From Mycobacterium sp. (GTDB taxonomy: Bacteria; Actinomycetota; Actinomycetes; Mycobacteriales; Mycobacteriaceae), in the NCBI RefSeq assembly GCF_019247635.1, contig NZ_JAFBAR010000020.1, positions 1 to 55,703 on the forward strand: a stretch of 55,703 nt of DNA, read 5' to 3'. Under the pieces are notes generated by a model, which had not been told where the DNA came from, ran no database searches, and saw only the letters and a program-made list of their open reading frames with translations. How positions within the stretch are numbered: the stretch's first letter is position 1; each line of letters begins with the position of its first letter. This document shows, in pieces, positions 47,115 to 55,703 of the stretch. The translations under genes were made by a program, and so were the position numbers.

Positions 47115-47147
47115 GGGAACGAGTTCTGTGTGCGAAGGGGATCCATC

Positions 47148-47177
47148 ATGAAAGGGCTTGAGTGGCTGAGCGCCTGA
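47148..47177 (+). CDS. Nine-codon leader ORF overlapping the uvrA start
   Basis: ATG 47148 opens MKGLEWLSA and stops at TGA 47175-47177, 13 nt after the uvrA GTG (47162-47164), in another frame. It has the better ribosome site: AAGGGG (47135-47140) lies 7 nt before its ATG. The uvrA GTG has no comparable site of its own beyond AAAGGG inside the small ORF. Termination and re-initiation could therefore control UvrA output. Confidence 0.4.
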   Translation: MKGLEWLSA

Positions 47178-50074
47178 TCATCAAGGGTGCGCGCGAACAC
47201 AACCTGCGCGGCGTCGACCTGGACCTGCCCCGCGACGCCCTGATCGTTTTCACCGGGCTGTCCGGGTCGGGCAAGTCCTCGCTGGCATTCGACACCATCT
47301 TCGCCGAAGGGCAGCGGCGCTACGTCGAGTCGCTGTCGGCCTATGCTCGCCAATTCCTCGGGCAGATGGACAAGCCCGACGTCGACTTCATCGAGGGGCT
47401 GTCGCCCGCGGTGTCCATCGACCAGAAGTCGACCAACCGCAACCCGCGCTCGACGGTGGGGACCATCACCGAGGTGTACGACTATCTCCGTTTGCTGTAT
47501 GCGCGGGCCGGCGCGCCGCACTGCCCGATCTGTGGTGAGCGGATCGCCCGCCAGACGCCCCAGCAAATCGTGGACCAAGTGCTGGCGATGGAGGAGGGCA
47601 TTCGGTTCCTGGTGCTCGCACCGGTGGTACGCACCCGTAAGGGCGAGTTTGCCGACCTGTTCGACAAGCTCAACGCGCAGGGCTACAGCCGGGTACGGGT
47701 TGACGGCGTGGTGCACTCGCTGACCGACCCGCCGAAGCTGAAGAAGCAGGAAAAGCACGACATAGAGGTGGTGGTGGATCGCCTGACCGTCAAGGTCACC
47801 GCCAAGCAGCGGCTCACCGACTCTGTGGAGACCGCGCTGAACCTTGCCGACGGCATCGTGGTGCTTGAGTTCCCCGACGATCGTGACGACCACGACCGCC
47901 CGCGTGAGCAACGGTTCTCCGAGAAACTGGCCTGCCCCAACGGCCACCCGCTGGCTGTGGACGACCTGGAACCGCGGTCGTTCTCGTTCAACTCGCCCTA
48001 CGGTGCCTGTCCCGAATGCACCGGCTTGGGCGTCCAGAAAGAGGTCGACCCCGATCTGGTGGTGCCCGACCCGGATCGCACGCTGGCCGAGGGCGCGGTC
48101 GCGCCGTGGTCGACGGGCCATACCGCCGAGTACTTCGTGCGCATGATGGCCGGGCTCGGTGACGCACTCGGCTTCGACGTGGACACGCCCTGGCGCAAGC
48201 TGCCGCTCAAGGCGCGCAAGGCAATCCTGGAAGGCTCCACCGAGCAGGTGCACGTGCGGTATCGCAACCGCTACGGCCGAACCCGTTCGTACTATGCGGA
48301 TTTCGAGGGCGTGCTGGCGTTTCTGCAGCGCAAGATGGCCCAGACCGAGTCCGATCAGATGAAGGAGCGCTACGAGGGCTTCATGCGCGATGTGCCGTGC
48401 CCGGTGTGTGAGGGCACTCGGCTCAAGCCGGAGATCTTGGCGGTGACGCTGGCGGCCGGGGAGCGCGGCGCCAAGTCCATCGCCGAGGTGTGCGAGTTGT
48501 CGATAGCGGACTGCTCAGATTTTCTCAACGCGTTGACGCTGGGTGCTCGGGAGGAGGCCATCGCCGGGCAGGTGCTCAAGGAAATCCAGTCGCGGCTCGG
48601 CTTCTTGCTCGACGTCGGGCTGGACTACCTGTCGCTGTCGCGGGCGGCTGCCACATTGTCCGGCGGTGAGGCGCAACGCATCCGGCTGGCCACCCAGATC
48701 GGCTCAGGGCTGGTCGGCGTGCTCTACGTGCTCGACGAGCCGTCCATCGGGCTACACCAGCGCGACAACCGTCGTCTCATCGAAACCCTCACCCGGCTGA
48801 GGGATTTGGGCAACACACTGATCGTCGTCGAGCATGACGAGGACACCATTGAGCACGCCGACTGGGTCGTCGACATCGGGCCCGGGGCCGGCGAGCACGG
48901 TGGCCGCATCGTGCACAGCGGGACCTATGGCGATCTGCTGTCCAACACGGACTCCATCACCGGCGCCTACCTTTCGGGCAAGGAGAGCATCGAGATGCCC
49001 TCGATGCGGCGTCCCATCGACAAGCGGCGTTTGCTCACCGTCGTCGGCGCGCGCGAACACAACCTGCGCGACATCGACGTGTCATTCCCGCTCGGCGTGC
49101 TGACATCGGTGACGGGCGTGTCCGGTTCCGGCAAGTCCACGCTGGTCAACGACATTCTGGCCGCGGTGCTGGCCAACAGGCTCAACGGGGCCCGGCACGT
49201 ACCGGGCCGCCATACCCGCGTCACGGGTCTGGATCATCTGGACAAGCTGGTGCGCGTCGACCAGTCGCCGATCGGGCGTACGCCGCGCTCCAACCCGGCC
49301 ACCTATACCGGGGTGTTCGACAAGATCCGCACCCTGTTCGCGGCCACCACCGAGGCCAAGGTCCGGGGTTATCAACCCGGCCGGTTCTCGTTCAACGTCA
49401 AGGGGGGCCGCTGCGAGGCATGCACGGGCGACGGCACCATCAAGATCGAGATGAATTTCCTGCCCGACGTGTATGTGCCGTGCGAGGTGTGCCACGGTGC
49501 CCGCTACAACCGGGAAACCCTCGAGGTGCACTACAAGGGCAAGACCATCTCCGAGGTGCTGGACATGTCGATCGAGGAGGCGGCGGAGTTCTTCGAGCCG
49601 ATCTCAGGCATCCACCGCTATCTGCGCACGCTGGTCGACGTCGGCCTGGGCTACGTCCGGCTAGGGCAGCCCGCGCCCACGTTGTCCGGCGGTGAGGCGC
49701 AGCGGGTCAAGCTCGCCTCCGAGTTGCAGAAACGCTCGACGGGCCGCACGATCTACATCCTCGACGAGCCCACCACCGGTTTGCATTTCGACGACATCCG
49801 CAAGCTGTTGAACGTGATCAGCGGCCTCGTCGAAAAGGGCAACACGGTGATCGTGATCGAACACAATCTGGACGTGATCAAGACGTCGGACTGGCTCGTC
49901 GACATGGGTCCCGAAGGCGGTGCCGAGGGCGGAACCGTTGTCGCCCAAGGAACTCCGGAGGACGTCGCCGCCATACCAGAGAGCTACACCGGGAAGTTTC
50001 TCGCCGAGGTTCTGAACGCGGCGCCCGCCAGCACGCCGCCGCGTTCGGGCAAGCGCCGCAAAGTCAGCGCCTGA
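47162..50074 (+). CDS. uvrA: Excinuclease ABC subunit A
   Basis: A 970-residue damage-recognition ATPase of nucleotide excision repair with two ABC modules. Module I: Walker [14 protein letters not shown], a zinc site CPICGE, a second CPVCEG, signature [12 protein letters not shown], Walker [13 protein letters not shown]. Module [13 protein letters not shown], the zinc finger CEAC...CEVC within the insertion domain, [12 protein letters not shown] and [12 protein letters not shown]. The start is GTG 47162, giving the conserved [15 protein letters not shown]. The damage promoter at 47092-47114 drives it. It corresponds to Rv1638. Full length, no anomalies. Confidence 0.96.
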   Translation: MAERLIIKGAREHNLRGVDLDLPRDALIVFTGLSGSGKSSLAFDTIFAEGQRRYVESLSAYARQFLGQMDKPDVDFIEGLSPAVSIDQKSTNRNPRSTVGTITEVYDYLRLLYARAGAPHCPICGERIARQTPQQIVDQVLAMEEGIRFLVLAPVVRTRKGEFADLFDKLNAQGYSRVRVDGVVHSLTDPPKLKKQEKHDIEVVVDRLTVKVTAKQRLTDSVETALNLADGIVVLEFPDDRDDHDRPREQRFSEKLACPNGHPLAVDDLEPRSFSFNSPYGACPECTGLGVQKEVDPDLVVPDPDRTLAEGAVAPWSTGHTAEYFVRMMAGLGDALGFDVDTPWRKLPLKARKAILEGSTEQVHVRYRNRYGRTRSYYADFEGVLAFLQRKMAQTESDQMKERYEGFMRDVPCPVCEGTRLKPEILAVTLAAGERGAKSIAEVCELSIADCSDFLNALTLGAREEAIAGQVLKEIQSRLGFLLDVGLDYLSLSRAAATLSGGEAQRIRLATQIGSGLVGVLYVLDEPSIGLHQRDNRRLIETLTRLRDLGNTLIVVEHDEDTIEHADWVVDIGPGAGEHGGRIVHSGTYGDLLSNTDSITGAYLSGKESIEMPSMRRPIDKRRLLTVVGAREHNLRDIDVSFPLGVLTSVTGVSGSGKSTLVNDILAAVLANRLNGARHVPGRHTRVTGLDHLDKLVRVDQSPIGRTPRSNPATYTGVFDKIRTLFAATTEAKVRGYQPGRFSFNVKGGRCEACTGDGTIKIEMNFLPDVYVPCEVCHGARYNRETLEVHYKGKTISEVLDMSIEEAAEFFEPISGIHRYLRTLVDVGLGYVRLGQPAPTLSGGEAQRVKLASELQKRSTGRTIYILDEPTTGLHFDDIRKLLNVISGLVEKGNTVIVIEHNLDVIKTSDWLVDMGPEGGAEGGTVVAQGTPEDVAAIPESYTGKFLAEVLNAAPASTPPRSGKRRKVSA

Positions 50075-50107
50075 ATCGGCTTTGCGCGTCGAGCCTGCGT
50101 TCGTGGC

Positions 50108-50167
50108 ATCGATCCTGCGCTCAGGGCTGGCTTCTCGCGATTTTCACGCCGTGGCCGCAGGATCGAT
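50108..50167. terminator. Hairpin after uvrA
   Basis: ATCGATCCTGCG (50108-50119) and its exact complement CGCAGGATCGAT (50156-50167) form a 12-bp stem with a 36-nt loop, between uvrA and a convergent small gene. No U-tract. Confidence 0.5.
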
Positions 50168-50212
50168 CAGCGGTTAAGCGGAGCCGGCAGGTGCCCAACC
50201 AAGTGCCGGGCC

Positions 50213-50443
50213 TTACTCATCGGTGCGCATCGATTCCCGGATCTGCGCCAGACGCTCGGCCGCCGCTCGCTGACGTTCCTCGTACTGCTCCTCGACCTCG
50301 CGACCTTCCTGGCTCTCAGAAGCAAGTTCGGAAGCGCCCGCCGCGCTGCCGTAGCGGCTTTGGATCTTCTCGCGGACCGATTCGAAGGTCGGTACACCTG
50401 AGTCGTCATAGCCGGGGTCGGGAGTTGTCGGTTCGTCGGGCAT
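50213..50443 (-). CDS. Small acidic conserved protein
   Basis: A 76-residue hydrophilic protein. The first 20 residues are Pro/Asp-rich, and the rest (from ~residue 20) is probably a continuous helix rich in Glu, Arg, Gln and Ala ending ERLAQIRESMRTDE. There is no cysteine, membrane segment or signal. It resembles small actinobacterial proteins annotated next to uvrA, but I cannot assign a role. A helical, charged chain of this size could bind another protein or RNA. ATG 50443 is clear. Convergent with uvrA, downstream of lysX on the same strand. Confidence 0.7.
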   Translation of the reverse strand: MPDEPTTPDPGYDDSGVPTFESVREKIQSRYGSAAGASELASESQEGREVEEQYEERQRAAAERLAQIRESMRTDE

Positions 50444-50507
50444 GTCTGACAGGCTACTGGGGTTGTCGTTTCGACATTGTCCGCGATGGGGCCACCGTCA
50501 GCCGCCG

Positions 50508-50582
50508 TCATTTCGGCAGTTTTGCTGCCATGGCGTCAGCAATCTGACCGGCTTGATCCTCGACTTTGAGTCCGCAAGCCAA
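50508..50582 (-). pseudogene. Short coding-like remnant downstream of lysX
   Basis: On the minus strand a frame reads VLACGLKVEDQAGQIADAM then AAKLPK and stops at 50508. It looks like the C terminus of a protein, but the frame is closed just inside the end of lysX and only a TTG (50582) could start it. M. tuberculosis has, from memory, a larger gene (Rv1639c) here. This may be its remnant or chance. Confidence 0.3.
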
Positions 50583-50599
50583 AACGCGTCCGAGGTCCG

Positions 50600-53500
50600 C
50601 TAATGCGGCTTAGCCAGCGGGAATGGCAGCGTCTCGCGGATGCTGCGACCGGTGACCAGCATGACCAGACGGTCTACGCCCATCCCCAGGCCGCCGGTCG
50701 GTGGCATCGCATACTCCATCGCCTGCAGGAAGTCCTCGTCGAGCTCCATTGCCTCGGGGTCGCCGCCGGCTGCCAACAGCGACTGCTCGTGCAGACGGCG
50801 CCGCTGCTCCACCGGGTCGGTGAGTTCGCTGTACGCCGTTGCCAATTCGACGCCCCAGGCCACCAGGTCCCAGCGTTCGGCGACGCCGGGCTTGCTGCGA
50901 TGCGGGCGGGTCAACGGCGATACCGACGTCGGAAAGTCGATGTAAAACGTCGGCTGCTCGGTCCGCGCCTCGACCAGGTGCTCATAGAGCTCCAGCACCA
51001 CCGCGCCCGCATCCCAATGCGCTCGGTACGGAACACGCACAGCATCAGACAACTTGCGTAGCTTGGTCAGACCCGTGTGCGCGCCGACCTCTACGCCGAG
51101 CGCTTCGGACACCGCCTCGTGCACGCTCTTTACCGGCCACACCCCCGAGATGTCGACCGGTCTGAGGCCGTCACTGGCATCGTCGGTCTTGGGTCGCATC
51201 ACGGTTGGCGTTCCATGGGCGGCCTGGGCTGCGTTCTGGATCAGCTCGCGGCAGCCGTCGATCCACACTCGGTAGTCGGCGTGCGCCTGGTAGGCCTCTA
51301 GCAAGGTGAACTCCGGGTTGTGACTGAAGTCCACACCTTCGTTGCGGAACGCGCGCCCCAACTCGAACACCCGCTCAACACCGCCGACACACAGCCGCTT
51401 CAGGTACAACTCTGGCGCGATGCGCAAGAACAGGTTCATGTCATAGCTGTTGATATGTGTGACGAAGGGCCGGGCGGTAGCCCCGCCGTGGATCTGCTGC
51501 AGGATCGGGGTTTCGACTTCGATGAATCCCTTGGCGAACAGCGTTTCCCGCACCGAGCGTAATACGTTGCTGCGGGCGGTGATCAGGCCGCGCGACTCGG
51601 CGTTGACCGCCAGATCGACGTAGCGAGTCCGCACCCGCGACTCCGGATCGGTCAGGCCCTTCCACTTGTTCGGCAAGGGCCGCAGGCACTTACCGATCAT
51701 TCGCCAGTCGCGGACAATCAGTGATTGCGCGCCCTTTTTGCTGAAGCCCATCTGCCCGGTCATCTCGACCAGGTCGCCGAGATCGATGGCCGCGGTGAAG
51801 TCCGCGGTGCGGCCGCACTGCAGGACTGAATTGTCCAGCAGCACCTGCATTTCCCCCGACCAATCCCGCAAGTGCGCGAACAGCACGCCGCCGTAGTCGC
51901 GTATCCGCAGGATGCGTCCGGACACCGAGATGGTGTCCTTGCCGTCCGCGTCTAGCGCCTGGGCGACCGTGTGGCTGGGCGGAGATCCCACAGGGTAAGC
52001 GTCAACGCCGGTGCGCTGCAACGACCTCAGCTTGGTCATCCGGACCCGGACCTGCTCGGGCAGACGGGCTTTCGTCTCGACTGCGGCGGCTTCGTCGCTG
52101 CGTTGCTGTAGTTGGCGCACATCCGGGGTCGACCCGTCGGCATGCAGCAGGCCGGATTCGACCAACCGTTCCGGCACGGCCGGATGGTGGCCGGTGTGTT
52201 CCTTTTCGCGTCGATTGAACGGCAGCACCAGGAAACCCTCGGCGAGGGCCGAGGCCACCCCGACCCGCGGAATCAGCCGGGCGTCCTCGTAGCAGGCGTA
52301 CCGCGGCACCCACTCGGGCTGGTATTTCATGTTCGAGCGGTACAAGGTCTCCAGCTGCCACCATCGCGAGAAGAACAGCAAGAAGCCCCGCCACATCCGC
52401 GCGACCGGTCCGGCGCCGAGTTGGGCACCCTGCTCGAACGCCGACCGGAACATCGCGAAGTTCAGCGAAATGCGGGTCAGGCCAAGGCTTTCCGCGTTTA
52501 GCGCGAGATCGCTCACCATGAGTTCGATGGTCCCGTTGGGTGATTGCGGAGAACGTCGCATCAAGTCCAGCGAAACTCCGGTGTTTCCCCACGGCACCAA
52601 CGACAGCATCGCGACCACCTCGTCGTTGCGGTCGATCGCCTCGACCAGCAGGCAGTCGCCGTCGGCCGGATCACCCAGGCGGCCCAGGGCCATCGAGAAG
52701 CCGCGTTCGGTTTCGGTGTCCCGCCAGGCGTCGGTGCGCGAAATGGTGTCGGCCATTTCCTCGGCGGAGAGGTCGCGATGGCGCCGGATGCGTACAGTCA
52801 GACCGGCCCGGCGCGCCCGCGTCACCGCTTGACGAACGCCGCGCATGTCCGGGCCGGACAACTTGAAGTCGGCGGTGTGCAAGATGGCCTCGTCACCCAG
52901 CTCCAGGGCGTTGAGTCCGGCATCGCGATATACCGGGGCCCCTTGGGAACTGGCGCCCATGACGCCGGGCGCCCAGCCGTAGGTTTGGCACAGGTCCAGC
53001 CATGCCGCGATGGCCTGCGGCCAGGCCCTGGGATCGCCTACAGGGTCCCCGCTGGCCAGGCAGACCCCGACCTCGACTCGATAGGTGACGGCGGCCCGGC
53101 CGCTTGGCGCAAACACCACCGACTTGTCCCGGCGGGTGGCGAAGTAGCCCAGCGAGTCGCTGTTGCCCCACAGTTCGAGCAGCCCACGGATAGCGGACTC
53201 GTCCTGACCGGTCAGCGCGTTGTCGGCGCGCTGGGACTGAAACAGCACGATGGCGGCGGCGATCAACGCGAGGGCTCCGAACAACCCGAAGACCGCATTG
53301 AGGAACGGGTGCGGCCTACCGGTGAACAGGTCCGGGTCGGCGAGGGCAAAGCCGACCACCCGGTTGGCCACGTAGGGCAAGCGGTCCTGCCGCGCCAGCG
53401 AGCCCGGGAACATCTCCACCAGAACCCAGGACGCCAGGATTCCGAGGACGGCGCCGGCGAGAAGCACCGCCGCGGCCTTGAACAGTGCTCCCCTGCGGAC

Positions 53501-54073
53501 CTTGGCCCAGAACTCCCGATAGGCCAAGACGAGCAGGACGATCGCGATCACGTGTACCGCGAATCCGAGGTTTTCGCCGAAGTTCTCCGCTGCGGTGTTG
53601 CCGCCGGCGGCGATGTCGGCCACGTTCAGCACCGCGAACAGGACGAGGTTGCCGACCAACAACAGCCAGGCGATGCGTTTGCGCGCGGTCAGGGCGGCGG
53701 CCAGCAGCGCAAGGATGAACGACCACGCAAAGCTGGTGTCCGGAAAGTTGAACAGGTAGTCGTTGATGAACTCCCGCGGAACCTTGATCAGGTACCGGAT
53801 CAGCGGTGACACGCTGGCCAGCAGCGACATGGTGGCGATAACGCCGACGGTCCAGCCGGCGGCGGCAGGTACCCAGCGAAACCGGGAACGCGCCCGATTG
53901 GCTGAACGCGGCGTAGCGAGTGTCACAGACCGCGAGGATATTCCTTCAACCCGTGAAAATCCTGGCGAAGCGCCAAGACATGGTGGCGCGTTTGCAGATC
54001 CCCTCGTCGATCGCTCTGATCGGCAGCGTCCCGATCTACGCCTCGTGGCTGCTAGACTGACCTTCGCGACCAT
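50600..54073 (-). CDS. lysX: Bifunctional lysyl-tRNA synthetase / lysyl-phosphatidylglycerol synthase LysX
   Basis: Up to 1157 residues in three parts. An MprF-like membrane region with six or seven helices (~65-285) is followed by a DUF2156 transferase domain (~290-620) with [22 protein letters not shown] and [14 protein letters not shown]. Last comes a class II lysyl-tRNA synthetase (~680-1157): OB fold [13 protein letters not shown], motif 2 [15 protein letters not shown] and motif 3 [13 protein letters not shown]. It charges tRNA with lysine and transfers it to phosphatidylglycerol, giving resistance to cationic peptides. The start is uncertain: ATG 54073, or GTG 53926 just before [14 protein letters not shown], which removes a non-conserved 49-residue lead. 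Confidence 0.93.
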   Translation of the reverse strand: MVAKVSLAATRRRSGRCRSERSTRGSANAPPCLGASPGFSRVEGISSRSVTLATPRSANRARSRFRWVPAAAGWTVGVIATMSLLASVSPLIRYLIKVPREFINDYLFNFPDTSFAWSFILALLAAALTARKRIAWLLLVGNLVLFAVLNVADIAAGGNTAAENFGENLGFAVHVIAIVLLVLAYREFWAKVRRGALFKAAAVLLAGAVLGILASWVLVEMFPGSLARQDRLPYVANRVVGFALADPDLFTGRPHPFLNAVFGLFGALALIAAAIVLFQSQRADNALTGQDESAIRGLLELWGNSDSLGYFATRRDKSVVFAPSGRAAVTYRVEVGVCLASGDPVGDPRAWPQAIAAWLDLCQTYGWAPGVMGASSQGAPVYRDAGLNALELGDEAILHTADFKLSGPDMRGVRQAVTRARRAGLTVRIRRHRDLSAEEMADTISRTDAWRDTETERGFSMALGRLGDPADGDCLLVEAIDRNDEVVAMLSLVPWGNTGVSLDLMRRSPQSPNGTIELMVSDLALNAESLGLTRISLNFAMFRSAFEQGAQLGAGPVARMWRGFLLFFSRWWQLETLYRSNMKYQPEWVPRYACYEDARLIPRVGVASALAEGFLVLPFNRREKEHTGHHPAVPERLVESGLLHADGSTPDVRQLQQRSDEAAAVETKARLPEQVRVRMTKLRSLQRTGVDAYPVGSPPSHTVAQALDADGKDTISVSGRILRIRDYGGVLFAHLRDWSGEMQVLLDNSVLQCGRTADFTAAIDLGDLVEMTGQMGFSKKGAQSLIVRDWRMIGKCLRPLPNKWKGLTDPESRVRTRYVDLAVNAESRGLITARSNVLRSVRETLFAKGFIEVETPILQQIHGGATARPFVTHINSYDMNLFLRIAPELYLKRLCVGGVERVFELGRAFRNEGVDFSHNPEFTLLEAYQAHADYRVWIDGCRELIQNAAQAAHGTPTVMRPKTDDASDGLRPVDISGVWPVKSVHEAVSEALGVEVGAHTGLTKLRKLSDAVRVPYRAHWDAGAVVLELYEHLVEARTEQPTFYIDFPTSVSPLTRPHRSKPGVAERWDLVAWGVELATAYSELTDPVEQRRRLHEQSLLAAGGDPEAMELDEDFLQAMEYAMPPTGGLGMGVDRLVMLVTGRSIRETLPFPLAKPH

Positions 54074-54110
54074 CCCGGCGAACGCCAGGGACAGTTAAGT
54101 GGAGTCCCAC
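54036..54110 (-). CDS. 24-residue frame overlapping the lysX 5' end
   Basis: GTG 54110 opens [20 protein letters not shown] and closes at TAG 54036, out of frame with lysX. From memory, annotated M. tuberculosis LysX begins with nearly this peptide fused in frame. Here the frames are separated. Either it is an upstream ORF, or the long LysX N terminus is a mis-annotation or frameshifted in this strain. Confidence 0.35.
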   Translation of the reverse strand: MGLHLTVPGVRRDGREGQSSSHEA

Positions 54111-54157
54111 TCCCACCGCTAGCCACGAAACGCTTTCCAGGCTATGCGGTCCGGTCA

Positions 54158-54248
54158 CAGGCATGTGGTAATGCCTGTTCCGCGCATGGTGCGGGCGGCT
54201 CGAGCCGCGATCGGTCGGCATTGGGCCCTGCTTATGCAGGGCTTTTTT
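54158..54248 (+). promoter_or_regulatory. Structured leader of infC-rpmI-rplT with intrinsic terminator
   Basis: Three hairpins follow each other: CAGGCAT/ATGCCTG (54158-54164 with 54171-54177), GCGGCTCGAGCCGC (54195-54208) and GCCCTGC-TTAT-GCAGGGC followed by TTTTTT (54225-54248). The last is a textbook intrinsic terminator about 85 nt before the infC start. This is striking for a mycobacterium, where U-tract terminators are scarce. Translation genes infC-rpmI-rplT are controlled by leader attenuation in other bacteria, so conditional termination here is the natural reading. Confidence 0.75.
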
Positions 54249-54333
54249 GCTGATGGCGTGGCATTTCCTCGCTGCTGAATCCCGACGCTTTCCCGTCGCT
54301 GGTCAGAACTGGAAGACCATAAAGGGAGGCCCC

Positions 54334-54918
54334 ATCAGCACTGAGACCCGCGTCAACGAGCGCATTCGCGTACCTGAAGTTCGACTGATCGGCCCGGGGG
54401 GGGAGCAGGTAGGCATCGTGCGTATCGAAGACGCACTCCGCGTTGCCGCGGACGCCGATCTCGACCTTGTCGAAGTTGCTCCGAACGCCAGACCGCCGGT
54501 CTGCAAGATCATGGACTACGGGAAGTACAAGTACGAGGCGGCGCAGAAGGCGCGCGAGTCCCGCAGGAACCAGCAGCAGACCGTCGTCAAAGAGCAAAAG
54601 CTGCGCCCAAAGATCGACGACCACGATTACGAGACGAAGAAGGGCCACGTGGTCCGCTTCCTGGAGGCTGGATCGAAGGTCAAGGTCACGATCATGTTTC
54701 GCGGACGCGAGCAGTCCAGACCCGAACTGGGTTACCGACTGCTGCAGCGGCTTGGCGCCGACGTCGCCGACTACGGATTCGTCGAAACCTCCGCCAAGCA
54801 GGACGGGCGGAACATGACGATGGTGCTGGCACCGCACCGCGGCGCGAAGACCCGCGCTAGGGCGCGGCACCCGGAGGGACCCACGGCGGCAGGCGACGGC
54901 ACCGCCGCACCGAACTGA
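54334..54918 (+). CDS. infC: Translation initiation factor IF-3
   Basis: A 194-residue IF-3: N domain with [20 protein letters not shown] and [27 protein letters not shown], then the C domain with KQKLRP-type [17 protein letters not shown] and [12 protein letters not shown]. The tail is Ala/Pro-rich. IF-3 keeps the 30S subunit free and checks the start codon. The start is ATC at 54334, behind AAGGGAGG (54322-54329). IF-3 genes classically use a rare start so that the factor rejects its own message when abundant. An in-frame ATG at 54253 would add ~27 unlike-family residues and lies directly after the leader terminator. Confidence 0.93.
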   Translation: MSTETRVNERIRVPEVRLIGPGGEQVGIVRIEDALRVAADADLDLVEVAPNARPPVCKIMDYGKYKYEAAQKARESRRNQQQTVVKEQKLRPKIDDHDYETKKGHVVRFLEAGSKVKVTIMFRGREQSRPELGYRLLQRLGADVADYGFVETSAKQDGRNMTMVLAPHRGAKTRARARHPEGPTAAGDGTAAPN

Positions 54919-54950
54919 CAAGCAAAGAGCTACACAGAACAAGAGGACAC

Positions 54951-55145
54951 ATGCCCAAGGCCAAGACCCACAGCGGGGCGTCGAAGCGGTTCCGCCGTAC
55001 CGGTACCGGAAAGATCGTCCGGCAGAAAGCCAACCGTCGGCACCTGCTCGAGCACAAGCCGACCAAACGAACCCGGCGGCTCGACGGCCGCACCACTGTT
55101 TCGGCCAATGACACCAAGCGGGTCAACTCGCTACTCCACGGCTGA
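54951..55145 (+). CDS. rpmI: 50S ribosomal protein L35
   Basis: A 64-residue, strongly basic L35: [20 protein letters not shown], then [18 protein letters not shown]. It is full length for actinobacteria. GAGG lies upstream of ATG 54951. Second gene of the infC-rpmI-rplT operon. Confidence 0.97.
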   Translation: MPKAKTHSGASKRFRRTGTGKIVRQKANRRHLLEHKPTKRTRRLDGRTTVSANDTKRVNSLLHG

Positions 55146-55201
55146 AACCAGCCTCACCATCTACAGACCATTTACTGCCTGAACGAGAGTAGGAACATCC
55201 A

Positions 55202-55591
55202 ATGGCACGCGTGAAGCGGGCGGTCAACGCCCACAAGAAGAGGCGCAGCGTCCTGAAGGCCTCGAAGGGCTATCGCGGTCAGCGATCCCGGCTTTACCGC
55301 AAAGCCAAAGAGCAGCAACTGCATTCGCTGAACTACGCGTACCGCGACCGTCGCGCGCGCAAGGGCGAGTTCCGCAAGTTGTGGATCTCGCGGATCAACG
55401 CGGCCGCGCGGGCCAACGACATCACCTACAACCGCCTGATCCAAGGCCTCAAGGCCGCGGGCGTGGAGGTGGACCGCAAGAACCTCGCCGACATCGCGAT
55501 CACCGACCCGGCGGCGTTCACCACGCTGGTCGAGGTCGCCAGGGCGGCGCTGCCCGAAGACGTCAACGCCCCCTCTGGAGAGGCTGCCTGA
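55202..55591 (+). CDS. rplT: 50S ribosomal protein L20
   Basis: A 129-residue L20: [36 protein letters not shown], and [14 protein letters not shown] followed by the globular end. L20 binds 23S rRNA early in assembly and in several bacteria represses its own operon through the leader. It would be a natural ligand for part of the structured RNA upstream of infC. ATG 55202. Its TGA is part of a CTGA overlap with tsnR. Confidence 0.97.
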   Translation: MARVKRAVNAHKKRRSVLKASKGYRGQRSRLYRKAKEQQLHSLNYAYRDRRARKGEFRKLWISRINAAARANDITYNRLIQGLKAAGVEVDRKNLADIAITDPAAFTTLVEVARAALPEDVNAPSGEAA

Positions 55592-55703
55592 CTCCGGGCT
55601 CTGCGCTGACCGAGCGCTCGGCCAGGGTGGCCGCGGCGGTCAAATTGCACCGTCCCATCGGTCGACGGCGTGCGGGACGATTCCTGGCCGAAGGTCCCAA
55701 CCT
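55588..55703 (+). CDS. tsnR: TsnR/SpoU-type 23S rRNA (or tRNA) methyltransferase, 5' end only
   Basis: The frame reads [19 protein letters not shown] then [13 protein letters not shown] and leaves the window, matching the start of mycobacterial TsnR/TrmH-family methyltransferases. No ATG, GTG or TTG is available. A CTG at 55588 overlaps the rplT stop as CTGA, the exact geometry of ATGA/GTGA coupling, and has GGAGAGG (55577-55583) 4 nt upstream. A second CTG at 55606 would correspond to the usual N terminus. The truncated product is a 2'-O-ribose methyltransferase by homology. Confidence 0.8.
   Translation, partial: MTPGSALTERSARVAAAVKLHRPIGRRRAGRFLAEGPN

Noticed and set aside
47120..47129. 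GAACGAGTTC near the uvrA promoter as a LexA (SOS) box
   Set aside because: The mycobacterial box needs four bases between GAAC and GTTC; here there are two, and flanking bases do not match.

Overview
The window is a chromosomal segment of a slow-growing Mycobacterium. The gene order (chaA, bcp, trpE, trp membrane gene, trpC, trpB, trpA, lgt, pyk, tesB, cyd genes, cya, tRNA, pdtaR, polA, rpsA, coaE, uvrB, an MFS gene, capA-like, usp, uvrA, lysX, infC, rpmI, rplT, tsnR) is, from memory, the M. tuberculosis Rv1607-Rv1644 order. The DNA is G+C-rich with frequent GTG and TTG starts. A 13E12-family gene, a PGRS-like fragment and ManLAM-type glycosylation point to a slow grower. The species cannot be fixed from sequence alone.

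Layout. 1-2.1 kb: cation/proton antiporter and peroxiredoxin, convergent around a large palindrome. 2.1-9.2 kb: tryptophan genes with tight overlaps running into lgt, whose product has a very long acidic tail. 9.2-13.6 kb: DUF2752 membrane protein, pyruvate kinase, acyl-CoA thioesterase and a small MprF-like protein related to the middle of LysX. 13.6-15 kb: an intact 13E12-family HNH gene whose 3' end overlaps the 3' end of cydC. 15-20.8 kb: cytochrome bd oxidase (cydABDC, minus strand). 20.9-23.7 kb: HdeD-like protein, class III adenylyl cyclase, an unusual tRNA with a CAA anticodon, and the antiterminator PdtaR. 23.8-25.4 kb: thiolase-like/DUF35 pair. 25.5-31 kb: polA, rpsA, coaE-GrpB.

31-39.8 kb is the accessory island. 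It holds an Fpg/Nei glycosylase, a truncated gene remnant, an orphan LuxR-type response regulator divergent from a tiny membrane protein, two adjacent genes that share a previously unnamed domain (one membrane-anchored, one soluble), a DUF402 protein, and an FHA-FHA-ABC exporter divergent from a membrane Ser/Thr kinase. The regulator, tiny membrane protein and paralogue pair are the best candidate for an undescribed system.

39.9-50.1 kb: uvrB and uvrA, each behind a RecA-NDp (PafBC-type) damage promoter, with MFS, LAM-capping mannosyltransferase, universal stress protein and metallo-beta-lactamase genes between them. 50.1-54.1 kb: a small acidic protein and lysX. 54.1 kb to the end: the infC-rpmI-rplT operon behind a structured leader with a true U-tract terminator, then the start of tsnR.

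Themes: DNA repair (uvrA, uvrB, polA, Fpg/Nei), cAMP (cya and a cAMP-binding-type USP), envelope (lgt, lysX, MprF-like, capA-like, kinase/ABC), and non-canonical start codons (infC ATC, tsnR CTG, probable cases at cydD and the DUF402 gene).
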